Shown here piece after piece: positions 11,978-23,757 of a stretch of DNA of 64,000 nucleotides (within the stretch, counting starts at the first letter, position 1; each line of letters begins with the position of its first letter). The stretch spans positions 41,584,901 to 41,648,900 of the forward strand of contig OX387183.1 in assembly GCA_947561395.2 (NCBI GenBank). Direction: 5' to 3'. The notes under the pieces were generated by a model that made no database searches, had not been told where the DNA came from, and saw only the letters and a program-made list of their open reading frames with translations. The position numbers were made by a program, and so were the translations under genes. This DNA is from Buxus sempervirens. Lineage: Eukaryota; Streptophyta; Magnoliopsida; Buxales; Buxaceae.

Positions 11978-14672
11978 TGTAGACACTTGATTTTTGCACC
12001 CCTGAAATGAAGAAAATTAAAAGTCAAATTAAAAGTCAAACCTAAGGGGGTCAAAATTTTGACTTTTTTATCGGGTACAAATTGACCACCAAACTTTATA
12101 CCATTGGAAAGAGGACTTCGATACGATTCTAACGCAACTGAGTTTTCTTAAAATCGGAGTCCAGATAAAGAAGTTATGGGCTGGTCAAGTCTGGAAATAG
12201 CAGAAATCGGTTTTCTGCAAAACTCCAAATTAGCTGCTCAATTGGACATCAGCAGAAAGAGCGCATCGACACGACTCCAACGCAATTGAGTTTGCTGGAA
12301 TCGGAGTCCCGGATAAGGAGATATGAGCAAAACTGGCTCCGGGACGCGACTTTGCACTTCTGCTAAAAAGCCCGAATTTGCTGCCAAACTCTAGCTCAGT
12401 AGATAGAAGATTTTAATCTGATTCCAACGCCACTAAGTTTGCTGAAATCGGATATCAAATGAAAAAGTTATGAGCAGTCAAAAATCTCGAAAAATCTACC
12501 CATGTGGCAAAATTGAAGAAAGGACAAAAAAAATAAATAAAGATCTAAGAATAAAATAATAATATTTTGTAAATATCTAACAATTAAACTAAATAAAATA
12601 GAAAATAGAAAAGACATGTGTCTTCTAACAAACCAATCTTAAAGAATAAAATAATATTAAAACTTAGAGAATCTTAAGATTAAAATAAATAAAAAATAAA
12701 GAAAAATACTAACCACATTCGTAGGATAAGATGATGTGGAGAGATAAGAATAAAAAATATTTACGTTTTAGTTATGTCAAACAAGAAATTAAAATTCAGT
12801 TTCAGGTCATTTTTTCAACTATAAAAAGGGGGCCACCCCCCCCCCCCCCCCCATATTTCAATCCATCAAGAAATCCCCTTTCCTTCTCCCCCTCTTGCTC
12901 TCTCCTACAGCTCCTCCCCTCTTCTTCTTGGTCTTTTCCTACGTCCAAGCTGTGCCCAATTTACATCTCCCTCAATACCCAAACCCCAAAATACCCTTAG
13001 GCTACCCCCAAACCATGCCCAAACTCTGCTTTTCTGCCTTGTAAGCGTAGATAACCCATCGAACCCCTGCCACAACCAATTTAGAAAACTGGCAGAAACG
13101 CGGAAGCGCTGCCAAAATTCTAGGAGAACCCCCTTTCAACCCCATTTCGGAGAATGAACGGGAGTGCGGAAGCGCTGCCAGAATCTCTCTGAAAAATCAC
13201 AAGACCATGCCCCTTCTCCTCACCTTCAATCTCCTTCCAATCTAAGAATAAAAGAACCCTTTTTCAAACCCAATTCGGAAAATCAAAGGAGGAGCGGAAG
13301 CGCTGCTCAAATTACTCGGGAAATCCAAAACACAACAGAAGTGAAAGGTAACACTAAAGGAATGCTTTTGGGTAAATTTCAATAAATTCAGTTCTTTGTT
13401 AAGTTGATTTCTCTTCTTATTTTTTTTTACTACTTCTCACCTGTTTCCTCTCTGTGGCATGATGATGAGCTCCCCATGACAAGGGGAAGAACTCATTCAA
13501 AAGGTGGAAAAAGAGAGCCATTAGCAAAAATGGGTAAAAAGAAACCCATTCCGTGACATTTCTAAAGAAGGCAATTATCCCTTTGAACTGTCTCATGTAT
13601 CCCATACTCTCCCCTTCCCTTTCCTTCTTGAGATTGACAACAAGTGATTAAAACAAAATCTCAAATCTCCAAAGAATGCAAGAGAGGAGAGAAGAAGGCC
13701 TTTTAGGCCAAATAAAGCAAATGGAGCACCTTGAAGATGCTGGAACCCCGACGGATGTCACCAGACCTCCTAAAGGACCTGTCGAAGTGATCCCAGCCGG
13801 AATCGAAGCAAAACGGCGAAAACAAGCAAAAACCGCATACTCAGAGCAGTCGGCACATGACCGCAATTGATCTGCAGTCCGGTCTAAACCGCACTGCATC
13901 TGCAGTCCAGACCAAACCGTAGAGCAAGTGCGGTCACATCCTTCAAAATGACTAAAAAGTTAACTTTTTTTTACCCGGTTGGATCCAAACCCGACCTGAA
14001 CCAGCCTGAACTAGCCTCTTAAGTAATTTGGACTTCTTTGAGTCCCTTTTAGACCGTGGGCTTAGACGAGCCCACCAGGACACCCCGGGCCCACATGTGT
14101 GGCCCACATTTTGACTGGCCTATACCAGGCATGTTTTCAATAAACAGGCCCAGGCCCCTTGACCTTTGGCTAATGGGCCAACTCCAAGCCCATTAAGCCC
14201 ATGGCGTCTGTAAATAATTTAAATAAATAAACCAAAAGGGGTTACCCAATAACCCTACTGGGCCCCAAGCCCAACCTTGGCAACCCACGGGTCTTCCAAC
14301 GGGACCCGTACCCAACCCATCTCACATAAATAAAAAGATAAAATAAAAAGGGGTCCACACCACCAGAGGGTCCCGCCAGACCAAACAAAGTGGCATGCTG
14401 GCCTAGGAAGGGTGAAAATTGACTCAAAACCAGGGAGACCCGAGGGACCCGTCAAACCAACGGGGCGGGCCGGGGTGTCTTCGGACTTCCCCGGACGTAA
14501 CCGAGGACTTAGCTAGAACTCTGAAAAGCCGCAGACCAGACTTAGACCAGGATAAGGCAAACACCGTGTTTGCCTGCACTTCTCAGGCAGTGGCGACTCC
14601 GAATGTCCCGAGGCACGTACGAACCTCCACGTGCGCCCCTTGTGCGATCTAGGCCAGATTTAGGTGCGCACA
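11978..14672 (+). mobile_element. Solo LTR A1, Tat-like gypsy family
   Basis: Starts TGTAGACAC, ends GCGCACA, 2695 bp, with perfect 5-bp duplication CAAGG at 11973-11977 and 14673-14677. It sits inside the gypsy gag remnant. Its first 500 bp match the inverted copy A2 (shared GGTTTTCTGCAAAACTCC-like and TTATGGGCTGGTCAA-like words). A TATA box and C-tract lie near the middle, and a conserved stem-loop with TGGCGACTCC lies 72 bp from the end. Family placement rests on LTR style and is tentative; the boundaries are firm. Confidence 0.92.
12820..12827 (+). promoter_or_regulatory. TATA box of LTR A1
   Basis: TATAAAAA precedes a run of 17 C (12836-12852) and a C/T-rich leader, the expected layout of an LTR promoter at the U3/R border. 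Confidence 0.6.
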
Positions 14673-15673
14673 CAAGGACAATCTTCTATTTCTAAGTTGG
14701 AGCAATTCAGGAAGATGTCTCCACCCAACTTTCAAGGTTAACCTAATCCTATGGAGGCTGAGAGGTGCTTGATGAAGATAGAGAAAATTTACATTGCTAT
14801 GAGATGCCTGGAGGATAGTAAAGTAGAGTTGGCTACCTTGATGTTGGAGGGGGAAGCTGAGTTTTGGTTGCAGGGAGTCCAGAAGGGAATTGGAAATAGG
14901 GGCCAGTTATCTTGGGAACAGTTTAGAGAGATTTTATGAGAAGTTCTTCTCAAAGGAGGCGAGACTTCATAAAGAGGTGGAATTTATGTCTATTTCTCAA
15001 GGTAGCATGACCGTGGCATAGTACAAGGCCAGATTTTTAGAGCTGGCTAGATTTGCTCCCCACATGGTTGTGGATGAGGCCAAGAAGACTCACCATTTTG
15101 AGAAAGGCTTGAGATCCAATATTCGTAGCAGAGCATCTGTGCTACTGTGTTCGCTGTACATGGACTTAGTTCGTAGAACTACAGTAGCCGAAAGGGAGAT
15201 TGGCTTGAGGAATTCTGAGCAGAACAGAGCGAGGACCCCAGTTAGAACAGTATTTGACCATATGAGGTTCTCTGGAAGAGACAAGAGGCAAAGAATTAGT
15301 TTTTTGTAATCAGAGGAGTACTATGACTATTGGCGAGGGATCATCATCTGGGAGTGAGAGTGCGAGACCCACTAGTGGGAGCTGTATTAGGTGCGAGTGA
15401 TTCCATTTGCTAGGGCCATGTTTTTTACCTTTTGGAGCGTGCTTTAGATGTGGACAGCACAGTCACAGGATTGCTGACTGTCCACACCCCTCTACGTATC
15501 AGTCATTACAAATCAGGCATACCCCACATACTGAGGCACAGACCCCTTCTCCTAGATTCCAGAGTGGATTCCAAGGGTAGCGTTCAGGGCAGAAATCTAT
15601 ATCTTGTCAGAAGCAGATTGAGAGGGTAGGACCACCAGGCAGAGTAGCACATTAGAGAACTTAAGAGATATGG

Positions 15674-17367
15674 TGTAAGGACCCAGTCAACTTTTCAACA
15701 TTGACCAAGGCTCACCCTATTGGCTAGTCAAAGATCCTATGTGGACATTAAATTGGAGGATTGAGATTAAGTCTCACACCCTAAGGGCTAGATGGGGATT
15801 AGGAATTTAATTAAAGGATATTAAAGGAAATTTACTTCATAAGTATAAAAGAAGGGATTAGGGTTATTTTATTAATTTGGCATCATTGAATTGGGGATTT
15901 GCGTGTGACGACCAGGATAGAGAAAAAGAAGAAGTTTAAGTTTTCCAAGGAGTTCTTGCTTTGATCTTCAGAAAGATTCAGGTATGTGTTGTTATTTTAT
16001 TCCCTATACCTTGATTTGCTAGAATATGGTTGGATTTTCATGATGTTAATGGTAACTGTTTAATATATGGATTGTATGGGTACGATTTTTGTATCCATGT
16101 TTTGAAACCCTACCATGATGATTTTGGTATGCATGAACCCTTGTAACATGTGTTTTTCTTAAAAAGAATACTTGAATTGGTAAGGGGTCTTTTGTTTTGT
16201 TTTATTGAGTTCGTGTGTTTCTTCTTTTGTTTTATTTCAATTTATGTATTGTTTTGATAAAATAGAGAAGAGGGACATTAGACCCTCTTTAGTTTAGTTA
16301 AGATAAACCTTTCCTTAAATATTTAGAGAGAGAGAGAGGGACGTTAGTGGTCTTTGTAAATCCTAAATCAATTGTGTAGAACCTTTCTTTAAATATTTAG
16401 AGAGGGACGTCGCTGGTCTTTGGAAAGAGATGTGAGCCATAATCCTTAATCAATTTTTAATATTTAAAGTTTAGGTAATGTAAACTTTTCTTTAACTATT
16501 TGAGTTTTAGGAAAGTGAGCCATTCTTTGGACCTGTTTGTTTTATTAAAATGCTGAATAACGGATTATGAAGACGTAAGTAGGCTTGGGTTTTATGTTTA
16601 TGTGTTTGAATGAAGTTTATATATGACATACTTGCAAAACATATATACTTTGCAACATGTAGTCTGGCAGGTTAGCGGAGGGAAAGGACCCATGGGGCTT
16701 GTAAAGTAGTAGGGGAGAAAGACCCATGAGACTTGTGAAATATGGCAAGGTGGCAGGGGGGAAGACCCGTTGATGTGGAAGAACCTCCAAATTGTGTGTA
16801 AATGATTGTATGCGTATTGCTTGTACTTGACATGTGTGAATTCTACGAATGATGTTCATACCACATGATATGTAATGGAATTGTTAAATGAAAATGTTAT
16901 TGATTTCTGCTTACTATTATATACCAATTAGATGCTAATTATGAAGATTAACTGCTATATTTCTGTAAATCTTGTTATATGGAGTAAAATAGCTCCATCT
17001 ACTGAAGCTTTGTACTCACCCGTACTGATTAATTTCAGGTTCTAAGAAGAACGCAGTACCAAAAGGACAGTGAAAGGCCCTTTCTCTTAAGTTACTAGTT
17101 TTTACTTCTTAGTAAGTAGGTTTGAAAATTCTTGTGGTGATAGGATTTTATTGGGTCACGGATTATTTAGAAAAGTTGTAGTAGGAATTTTATACATGAT
17201 ATTTTATGCAGCTTTCACTTTGAGATGTTATTAAAATCTTTGAATTTTATTATTAATTTTAATCTGATTTGTATATTGTCCAAATATTGTTGTACGCTTA
17301 TGAGCGAGGTCATGCTTTGGGATACGAGCCTATGTATTTATTAAGGCTTAGTATTTGAGCCGCGACA
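15674..17367 (+). mobile_element. Solo LTR D (Ty3/gypsy-like)
   Basis: Starts TGTAAGGACCC, ends CGCGACA, 1694 bp. The perfect duplication TATGG lies at 15669-15673 and 17368-17372. It contains GTATAAAAGAAGGG near 15843 as a probable promoter, GA-rich repeats at 16265-16420, and a TACTCACCCGTACTGATTAA segment near 17011 typical of plant gypsy LTRs. It sits at the junction between the gag remnant and the L1 endonuclease remnant. Confidence 0.9.
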
Positions 17368-17372
17368 TATGG

Positions 17373-17494
17373 AAAAGAACTCCACGTTAATATCACTACC
17401 ACAAAGGCTTGAAGAATCCCACATAATTAAAAAACCTCCCGCCGAGCTCATTGACGTCTGAAAAATCCACTGTTTTTGTCTATTACCCTATAAG
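17373..17494 (-). pseudogene. L1 LINE endonuclease fragment
   Basis: On the minus strand this reads through SAGGFLIMWDSSSL, the plant L1 endonuclease segment usually seen as SAGGILIIWDS. It continues the endonuclease whose start lies at 21730 and is separated from it by solo LTR A2 and the hAT element at 20138-21599. After LTR D is removed the frame may run a little further left into 15640-15673. Confidence 0.7.
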
Positions 17495-17499
17495 ATCCC

Positions 17500-20114
17500 T
17501 GTGCGCACGTCCTGCAAGGCGCCGCACTAAAATGGGAAGTATCGGAGTCGCCACTACCTGAGAGGTACAAGCAGACACAGGGTTCCTAATCGGGGTCTAT
17601 TATGACTGGTTTGCGACTTTATTAGGATTTTCTGGGCAAGTTCTCGGTTACGGTCCAGGGAAGTCCGAAGACACCCCGATCCGCCCCATCGATCTGACGG
17701 GTCCCATGGGTCTCCCTGGTTCTAAATCAACTCAGTCTCACCCTGCTCCTAATCCAGCATGCTTGTTTGTTTGGTCTAAGTGGGGACCATTAGAGGTATA
17801 GGTCCCCTTTAATTGATTTTATCTTTTTTAGCCTTTTAGTGAAGTGAGTCGGGTGTGGGCCCCGTTGGAAGACCCATGGGTTACCATGTTGGGCTTAAGC
17901 CAAGCCCATGGCTCATTAGGGTTATTGGGTAACCCTTATTTTGGTTATTTATTTTGGGGTAAGTTGATGTGAGTTTCAGAGAGAACTCACAGTGGTACAA
18001 ATTCTCCTATTTGGCTTCAATAACTTATTTTTATCATGCCTTAACCCAATTAGTGAACTTCTTATAGATATACTCGTATGGTCATGTATAGGAATGATGA
18101 CATAAAACACTTAAAACCAATAAATGGAATGAGCCTACTAGATAACCAAAACATGTTTTAGAAAGCGAGTTAAAATACTAAAGATAATCCAAAAGTGTGT
18201 GCTAGTGAGCAAAGTAAAGACAAAATCCTATACATGTGTTTATAATGGGAAAGAGCCAATTAAAACAAATCTAAAGCATTACAAATGAATATGTGCATGT
18301 GAAGTTCCTTCACTAAAGGAGAAATTCTAAGTAAAAAAAAAATTTTATTTTGTACAAATGAAAATATACTTTATATAAAAGTATATCTACTTGTGAATTG
18401 AAAACAAAAAAAGTTTAATACAAATATCTAAAGAAAGAAAGCAAAATAAATTTTTGAATACACTTCTAAAATGCCTTGAATAAGTGTGTTTAGTGTTCTT
18501 TTTTTTATTTTTAAAAGTAAATAAAAATGAGATAAAATTTTGCATGTGTGCATGTGATAACTTTACTATCTATATACATGATTATAAAAGAAGAATGATA
18601 AATATACCTAGAAATGAGTAAGTGAAGGGGATGAGGGAGAGGATATTAAGGGGTACAAAAGTTCTTTGAGGAGGACAAGCCCCTCCTTAATAAATCAACA
18701 TAAGGTGATGAAATCAAGAACATCTCCACATTTCTATTTACTTTTACCTCGCACTCTCCTCCCATCTTATTGTGTAGGGAGTTCCCCTTTACCATGGGAA
18801 CTCCCATATCATGCCAAAGAGAGACAAAGGTGGTTAGAAGGTCAACAAGAAATAAAACCAAGAGTTAACAAAGAAATATACTTCTAGAAATTTTTGTACG
18901 TGGGGTAAAGTATATCAAATACACTTACACTTATATTACTTCCTCTTATGAACTGATGGAGATCCTCAAATGGAAATGGACAGCACCTAAGAGTGCTTCT
19001 TTTGGTTCCAAAAATGATGTCTTGTTGGTCTCCAAGAGGTTAAAATAAGTAGGGAAATTGAAAAGGGAATGGTTAAGAGGGTAATATGGTAATAAAAAGG
19101 GTCTTAAGGTGAAAACAATGGACAAGGGGGTTGCTGGTTTCGGACAAAGTAAGTGGGGACGAGAGGGGAGAAAAAAATGGAGGGGGAGTGGGAAAGAATC
19201 CTCCCTTGGAATGGGGAAGGAGAACGCCCTATTTATAGTATAAAAAGTGACCAAATTTTAATTTTAATTTTAATTTATCTTATTCACTTTTTACCAAATA
19301 CACATTGAATGATACGTGAGTTGTTTTATAACCAAGTTATTTCAACGCATTCTCCATATGGGAGAATGCGTTGTCACCTTCCAATTTTTTATTTTATTTT
19401 TTATTTATTTTATTTACTTGATTTTTATGTTTTTACTATTCTTTTATTCTTTGATCTTTTTTTAAGACACACACGTGTCTTCAATTTTCTTTTATTTTTT
19501 ATTTAATTTAATTAATATATTTTTAAGATATAATATTATTTTATTGTTAGATTTTTTTTATTTTTTGTCCTTTCTTTGATTCTTGCCACACATGCAGATT
19601 TGCCAAAACTTTGACTGTCTATAATTCCTTCGTTTGGTGTCCGATTTTAGCAAACTTAAAGGCGTTGGAATCAGGTTGAGATCCTCTATCCACTGAGCTA
19701 GAGTTTGGCAGCAAATTCAGATTTTTTAGCAGAAGTGCAAAGTCGCGTCCCAAAGCCAATTTTGTTCATATCTCCTTATCCAGGACTCCGATTCCAGCAA
19801 ACTTAGTTGCGTCGGGATCGTGTCGAAATGCTCTTTCTGCTGGTATAAAATTGAGCAGCTAATTCGGAGTTTTGCAGAAAGCCGATTTCTGCTATTTCCA
19901 GATTTGACCAGCCCATAACTTCTTTATCCGGACTCCGATTTGAGCAAACTCAGTGTCGTTAGAACTGTATCGGAATCCTCTATCCATTGGTAAGAAGTTT
20001 GGTGATCAATTTGCACCCGATCAAAAAGTCAACTTTTTGATCCCTTAGGTTTGACTTTTCAATTAGGGTTTTCATTTTCTGCATTTTTGGGGGTGCAAAA
20101 ATGAGGTGCTGACA
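17500..20114 (-). mobile_element. Solo LTR A2, Tat-like gypsy family, reverse orientation
   Basis: On the minus strand it starts TGTCAGCACC at 20114 and ends GCGCACA at 17500 (2615 bp). The perfect duplication ATCCC lies at 17495-17499 and 20115-20119. It is an inverted relative of A1, sharing the first 500 bp and the last 700 bp; the middle is more diverged. It sits inside the L1 remnant. Confidence 0.92.
19229..19238 (-). promoter_or_regulatory. TATA box of LTR A2
   Basis: CTATAAATAG on the minus strand, at a position within the LTR like that of the A1 TATA box. Confidence 0.55.
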
Positions 20115-20137
20115 ATCCCCACTAATCGGGAATCAAC

Positions 20138-21599
20138 TAGAGCTGGAAAGGGGTTGGGTCATAATCAAGTTGTCAGTTAATCGGGTCAATTCGGGTTGAA
20201 CCCCGATTGTGGCGGGTTGGGAAAATCCCAAACCGAATCCAACCCGCCAATAAATGGGTTCAACCCACCAACCCGATTATTTTTTTTATTTTTTATTTTT
20301 TTGCAAAAAAAAATGATTAGATATCATTTTCATACAATGACTCGGTAATTCCAATAAATGTGCAAGCTTCAAAAGATGCTTCCTAGGTTAAATTTTCATA
20401 CAATGACTTGGTAATTCCAATAAATGTTGAGGCAGCTCCTAGTTTTATGAACAAAACTTAATAAACCGTAAATAGTGCTTGTTTTTTTAAGACGATTTGA
20501 TATGATCCAATAAGAAGTAACTAATTGGCAGAAAAACTCAAACCCAACCCAATCCAATTTAAGAAGTTAATAAAACCCAAACCCTAGCCAATTGGGAGAA
20601 AACGTTGAAATCTCCTTTTCGAAAATACCGTAAGGAAACCATTTCATGAAGTTGGGTTGCTGGATCTGCATCTGCATCGCCACAGGCATAACCCCAATAG
20701 AGGTTGGTGCTTCGTCCACTTTTGGGTTCATCTCCGCAGGCTCTTCCTTCAAAGATACAAGAGGAACTGCCTATGATGGATGCGAAGGAGCAAACACAGA
20801 AGCCTCTTGCTCCGGTGGCGACGGTGGATCACAAGATGATTCCTTGTTATCGCTATTTTCATCATGGTCATTAATCGCCTCTTTGCCACTCCATCCCGAA
20901 TCATCAGAAGCACCTCCTCTGTCGTCGTCTTCTTCAACCTCTTGTTTCTGAATCGAAGCCATCTCAATACACACCAAATCAAACCGACCCAATACACAAT
21001 ACCCCAATCCCAGAAAAATTAACAAGAACCCAGAAATTCAAACGAAAGAAATCAAGAAATCGAGAGTTTCAGAGCTCTCTCTCTCTCAAACAAAATCCGG
21101 GAACAAAACGACTTCTTGCTTGGAGCTGACGCGACGCGGTTCAATCAACAATCACGTCTTCAAAAAGAGACTCTTCTCTTCCGGTTCTCCTCCTCCTTCT
21201 TCTTATCTTCACCATGACAGAGAGGAACGAGAGATTAAAATCTTAACCAAAAGAGAAATAAAAAGCGAAATAGAAAGAAAGAAAAGTTACAAACCCATAA
21301 TAAATCAGGAAGAAGAGGGCGACACCGCGAGAAGCGAAGACAAAACGAATAGGAAGAAGAGGGCGAGACTGCGAGAGGCGAAGACAAAACAAAATATGAA
21401 GGCGGAAGGAAAACCCTAAGTAAATGTAAATGGTTTAATCGGGTAACCCGTCGGGTGGACGGGTTATAATCAGGTTGACCCGATTACAGGCGGGTTGGGA
21501 AAACCTCAACCTGTACCCAACCCAATTAATAAATGGGTCAACCTAACACGTTTATAATCGGGTTCACCCGTCGGTTCGGTTCGCTTTTTGCCGGCTCTA
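20138..21599. mobile_element. Non-autonomous hAT transposon carrying a host gene fragment (Pack-hAT-like)
   Basis: The ends are short inverted repeats, TAGAGCTGG at the left and CCGGCTCTA at the right. A perfect 8-bp duplication, GAATCAAC, at 20130-20137 and 21600-21607 is the hAT signature. Both subterminal regions are packed with GGGTT, AACCCG and CGGGTTG words in both orientations, as in many plant hAT elements. There is no transposase. The interior (about 20580-21420) looks like a captured 5' gene end: leader plus first coding part (separate entry). Length 1462 bp, inserted in the L1 remnant. Confidence 0.9.
20567..20962 (-). pseudogene. Captured host gene fragment, N-terminal coding part, unidentified
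   Basis: From an ATG at 20962 the minus strand encodes an acidic, Ser/Asp/Glu-rich start (MASIQKQEVEEDDD). After an in-frame TAG at 20771-20773 it continues in the same frame with VDEAPTSIGVMPVAMQMQIQ and PNFMKWFPYGIFEKEIS. Upstream (20963-21420) is a CT-rich, plant-like leader. I do not recognise the parent gene; the low-complexity acidic N terminus suggests a nuclear protein, but that is a guess. The TAG could be a single C-to-T change of a Gln codon, so this copy is probably not translated whole. Confidence 0.6.
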
Positions 21600-21607
21600 G
21601 AATCAAC

Positions 21608-22434
21608 CAATTCCTTCTGAGTCTCCGATACCAAAACTACATCTGGTTTCCATTTACAACAAATCTCCTTTAGTGCACGTCGCTTATCAAAACCCCCCAA
21701 CCCATGGATTTTACAGCTGATGATTTTCATTAATTACAATTTATATCCTCATTCAACCCTACCATTACTCTACGAATCACCTCACGAGAAGACACAACTG
21801 AACCATCAAATTCTAAGATTCTAGCTACGACTAAATCCAAAAACCCTCTACACCTTCCTTAAAATTGACTTTCAGATGGTTAAAAGCCCTTGGTGAACTG
21901 CCCATTTGAATCACTTTCTCCACAATACTCCGGGTCACTACCTTGGGCTTGATTATGCACCGAAATCAGCTCTTCGACCTCCACACCCTCATTGAATTCA
22001 CCATGAACAAGAATAGTTGTGTGTTCACCACCATTAAAAGAACAAATATGCTTAGATAAGGAAAAATATGATAGAACAAGTAAAGAACCATGGAGCGTAC
22101 CTCTTAGGCAAGAAGAAGAGAATGGATGGCATGAAGAGGATGGAACCTGAATCCTTGACTTAAATGTGCAACCATCTATAATTCGATTAAAAATCTCAGA
22201 TTATGTAAAACACCTTGTAGATAAACTTTCATAGCAACCATCCTCTGGAGACATCAACCCATGCTAGTTACACCCATGATAGATCGCACCCAATCTGGCT
22301 TTGCACCAAATTAGAAACTACTAGATTTGCATCTTGATCAGGAGAGTATGGATACAGAACCAAATGCAGAATGTTCGAAGATTAAGCAGCTTAAGAAGAG
22401 GTCCCCTCCTTAGCAAGGTTAGCATGTCTCCCTA
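21608..22434 (-). pseudogene. L1 LINE remnant: end of ORF1 and start of ORF2 endonuclease
   Basis: The minus strand from 21730 reads MKIISCKIHGLGGFDKR and then KPDVVLVSETQKE, the start of a plant L1 endonuclease (usual form MKIISWNIRGLG...PDVVLIQETK). Positions 21740-22434 would be the C-terminal part of ORF1, with no clear domain and several stops. The copia element at 22435-27238 inserted at its right edge; L1 sequence appears to resume at 27239. Confidence 0.7.
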
Positions 22435-22708
22435 TATTACAGTTTTAGAATATTTCAAGCTTAGAAACTCACCATGTTCCTATTTTGTCAAGATTCTCAC
22501 TCACTATGTTATAGGAATGTGTTTCCTTGTACAAAATAGATTTGTAGGAATTAGAATATTTCTTTATGCAATACATGATTCTAGGAGAGATTTAGGATAC
22601 TGTTATAGACATTTCTTTTCTTTAAATACAGTATACATGTATATTGAAAATATAAAAAGGAATTCTTCTTTTGAGGTTTAGACTATTCCACCTTCACGTT
22701 TCTTAAAA
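22435..22708 (+). repeat. 5' LTR of the copia element
   Basis: 274 bp, starting TATTACAG and running up to the primer site. It carries the AAATATAAAAAGGAATTC promoter-like segment near its 3' end and matches the 3' LTR throughout apart from a few substitutions and one length difference. Confidence 0.92.
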
Positions 22709-22720
22709 TGGTATCAGAGC
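22709..22720 (+). other. Primer-binding site of the copia element
   Basis: TGGTATCAGAGC, directly after the 5' LTR, complementary to the 3' end of plant initiator-Met tRNA. Confidence 0.9.
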
Positions 22721-22761
22721 CTTCATCCTAAAGCTCTAGACTCGTTCTTCATTGTGATAGC

Positions 22762-23754
22762 ATGGCTAATAATCCAGATTCTTCTACCCAGTCTTCTTCT
22801 TCACAAGTGAGTAATGTTTTTTCCCCTTATTTTCTTCACTCATCTGATCATCCTAGTGCTGTTCTAGTCTCCTCTCTTCTTACTGGAGACAATTATTCTA
22901 CATGGCAAAGAGCTATGAGGATGGCTCTCAATGCAAAGAATAAACTTGGGTTCGTTAATGGCACTCTCAAGAAACCCAATAATGATGCTGAAGCTGTTCA
23001 CTTGTGGGAGAGATGCAGTGACATGGTTCTCTCTTGGCTCCTCAACAGTATCGACAAATCTCTCACTGGTAGTCTTATATATTGCAATACACCCCATGAA
23101 GTATGGGTTGATCTTGAGGCTTGGTTTTCTCAAAGCAACAATCCAAGGATACTTCGTCTCAAGAGAGACATAGCCACACTCCGACAAGATACTCTTTCTT
23201 TTGCACAGTACTACAACAATATTAAACAATATTGGGAAGAGCTTAGTGCATTACAACCTCTACCAAATTGCATCTGTGGGGCATCCAAGGACTCAGCTAG
23301 CCTGCAAGACACTGAACGAGTTTTCCAATTTCTTATGGGATTGAATGAATCTTATGCCCAAATCAGAAGTCAAATCTTAACTATGGAGCCTTTACCTGTT
23401 GTGAATCGAGTATACTCCATTCTCCACCAAGAAGAAACACAACGTCTTCTTCATCTCCCATTACCCACGCCAGACATTGTTGCTATGCAAGTTAATCGAT
23501 CACAGAACCTTCATGTGCGTGAAGTTCAACCCAAAGGAAAAAATATTCATACTTGTGAACATTGTGGCAAAACCGGGCACTCTAAAGCTTCTTGCTATCG
23601 TCTCATTGGATTTCCTGCTCATTGGAATCAAAATCATAACACTTCACGAAATGATACAAGTCGTCAATTTGTGGCCCACCAGGTTTCTACTAGCCCACCT
23701 ACAACTTCAACCGAACCTGGGATCCCTGGTTTAACTAATGAGCAATATAACTAA
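22762..23754 (+). CDS. gag: Copia Gag protein
   Basis: An open frame of 330 codons. The N-terminal part carries LLTGDNYSTWQRAMRMAL (about residues 40-57), followed by the helical capsid-like UBN2/Retrotran_gag region with VWVDLEAWFSQSN and LKRDIATLRQ. A CCHC zinc knuckle, CEHCGKTGHSKASC, lies near residues 264-277. The product would form the particle and bind element RNA. This frame looks whole, though the element as a whole is not. Confidence 0.9.
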   Translation: MANNPDSSTQSSSSQVSNVFSPYFLHSSDHPSAVLVSSLLTGDNYSTWQRAMRMALNAKNKLGFVNGTLKKPNNDAEAVHLWERCSDMVLSWLLNSIDKSLTGSLIYCNTPHEVWVDLEAWFSQSNNPRILRLKRDIATLRQDTLSFAQYYNNIKQYWEELSALQPLPNCICGASKDSASLQDTERVFQFLMGLNESYAQIRSQILTMEPLPVVNRVYSILHQEETQRLLHLPLPTPDIVAMQVNRSQNLHVREVQPKGKNIHTCEHCGKTGHSKASCYRLIGFPAHWNQNHNTSRNDTSRQFVAHQVSTSPPTTSTEPGIPGLTNEQYN

Positions 23755-23757
23755 TTA

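Larger units (their letters stand above)
11787..15660 (+). pseudogene. Ty3/gypsy gag remnant, split by solo LTR A1
   Basis: The reading resumes across the A1 insertion (11978-14672). Recognisable parts are a gag core with the LEGEAEFWLQGV segment (about 14835-14880), the KGLR, RTTVAEREIG helices (about 15110-15200), and a CCHC zinc knuckle, CFRCGQHSHRIADC, near 15440-15480. This is gypsy Retrotrans_gag plus nucleocapsid. No protease or polymerase follows. It is a fossil with several breaks. The right boundary, where it meets LINE sequence, is uncertain within a few tens of bases of 15660. Confidence 0.8.

Noticed and set aside
14591-14600. TGGCGACTCC as a primer-binding site after the LTR
   Set aside because: The CAAGG target duplication places the LTR end at 14672, 72 bp further on, and the same holds for four relatives.
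19309-19506. Phe/Leu-rich 65-codon frame that looks like a membrane peptide
   Set aside because: T-rich low-complexity sequence within solo LTR A2.
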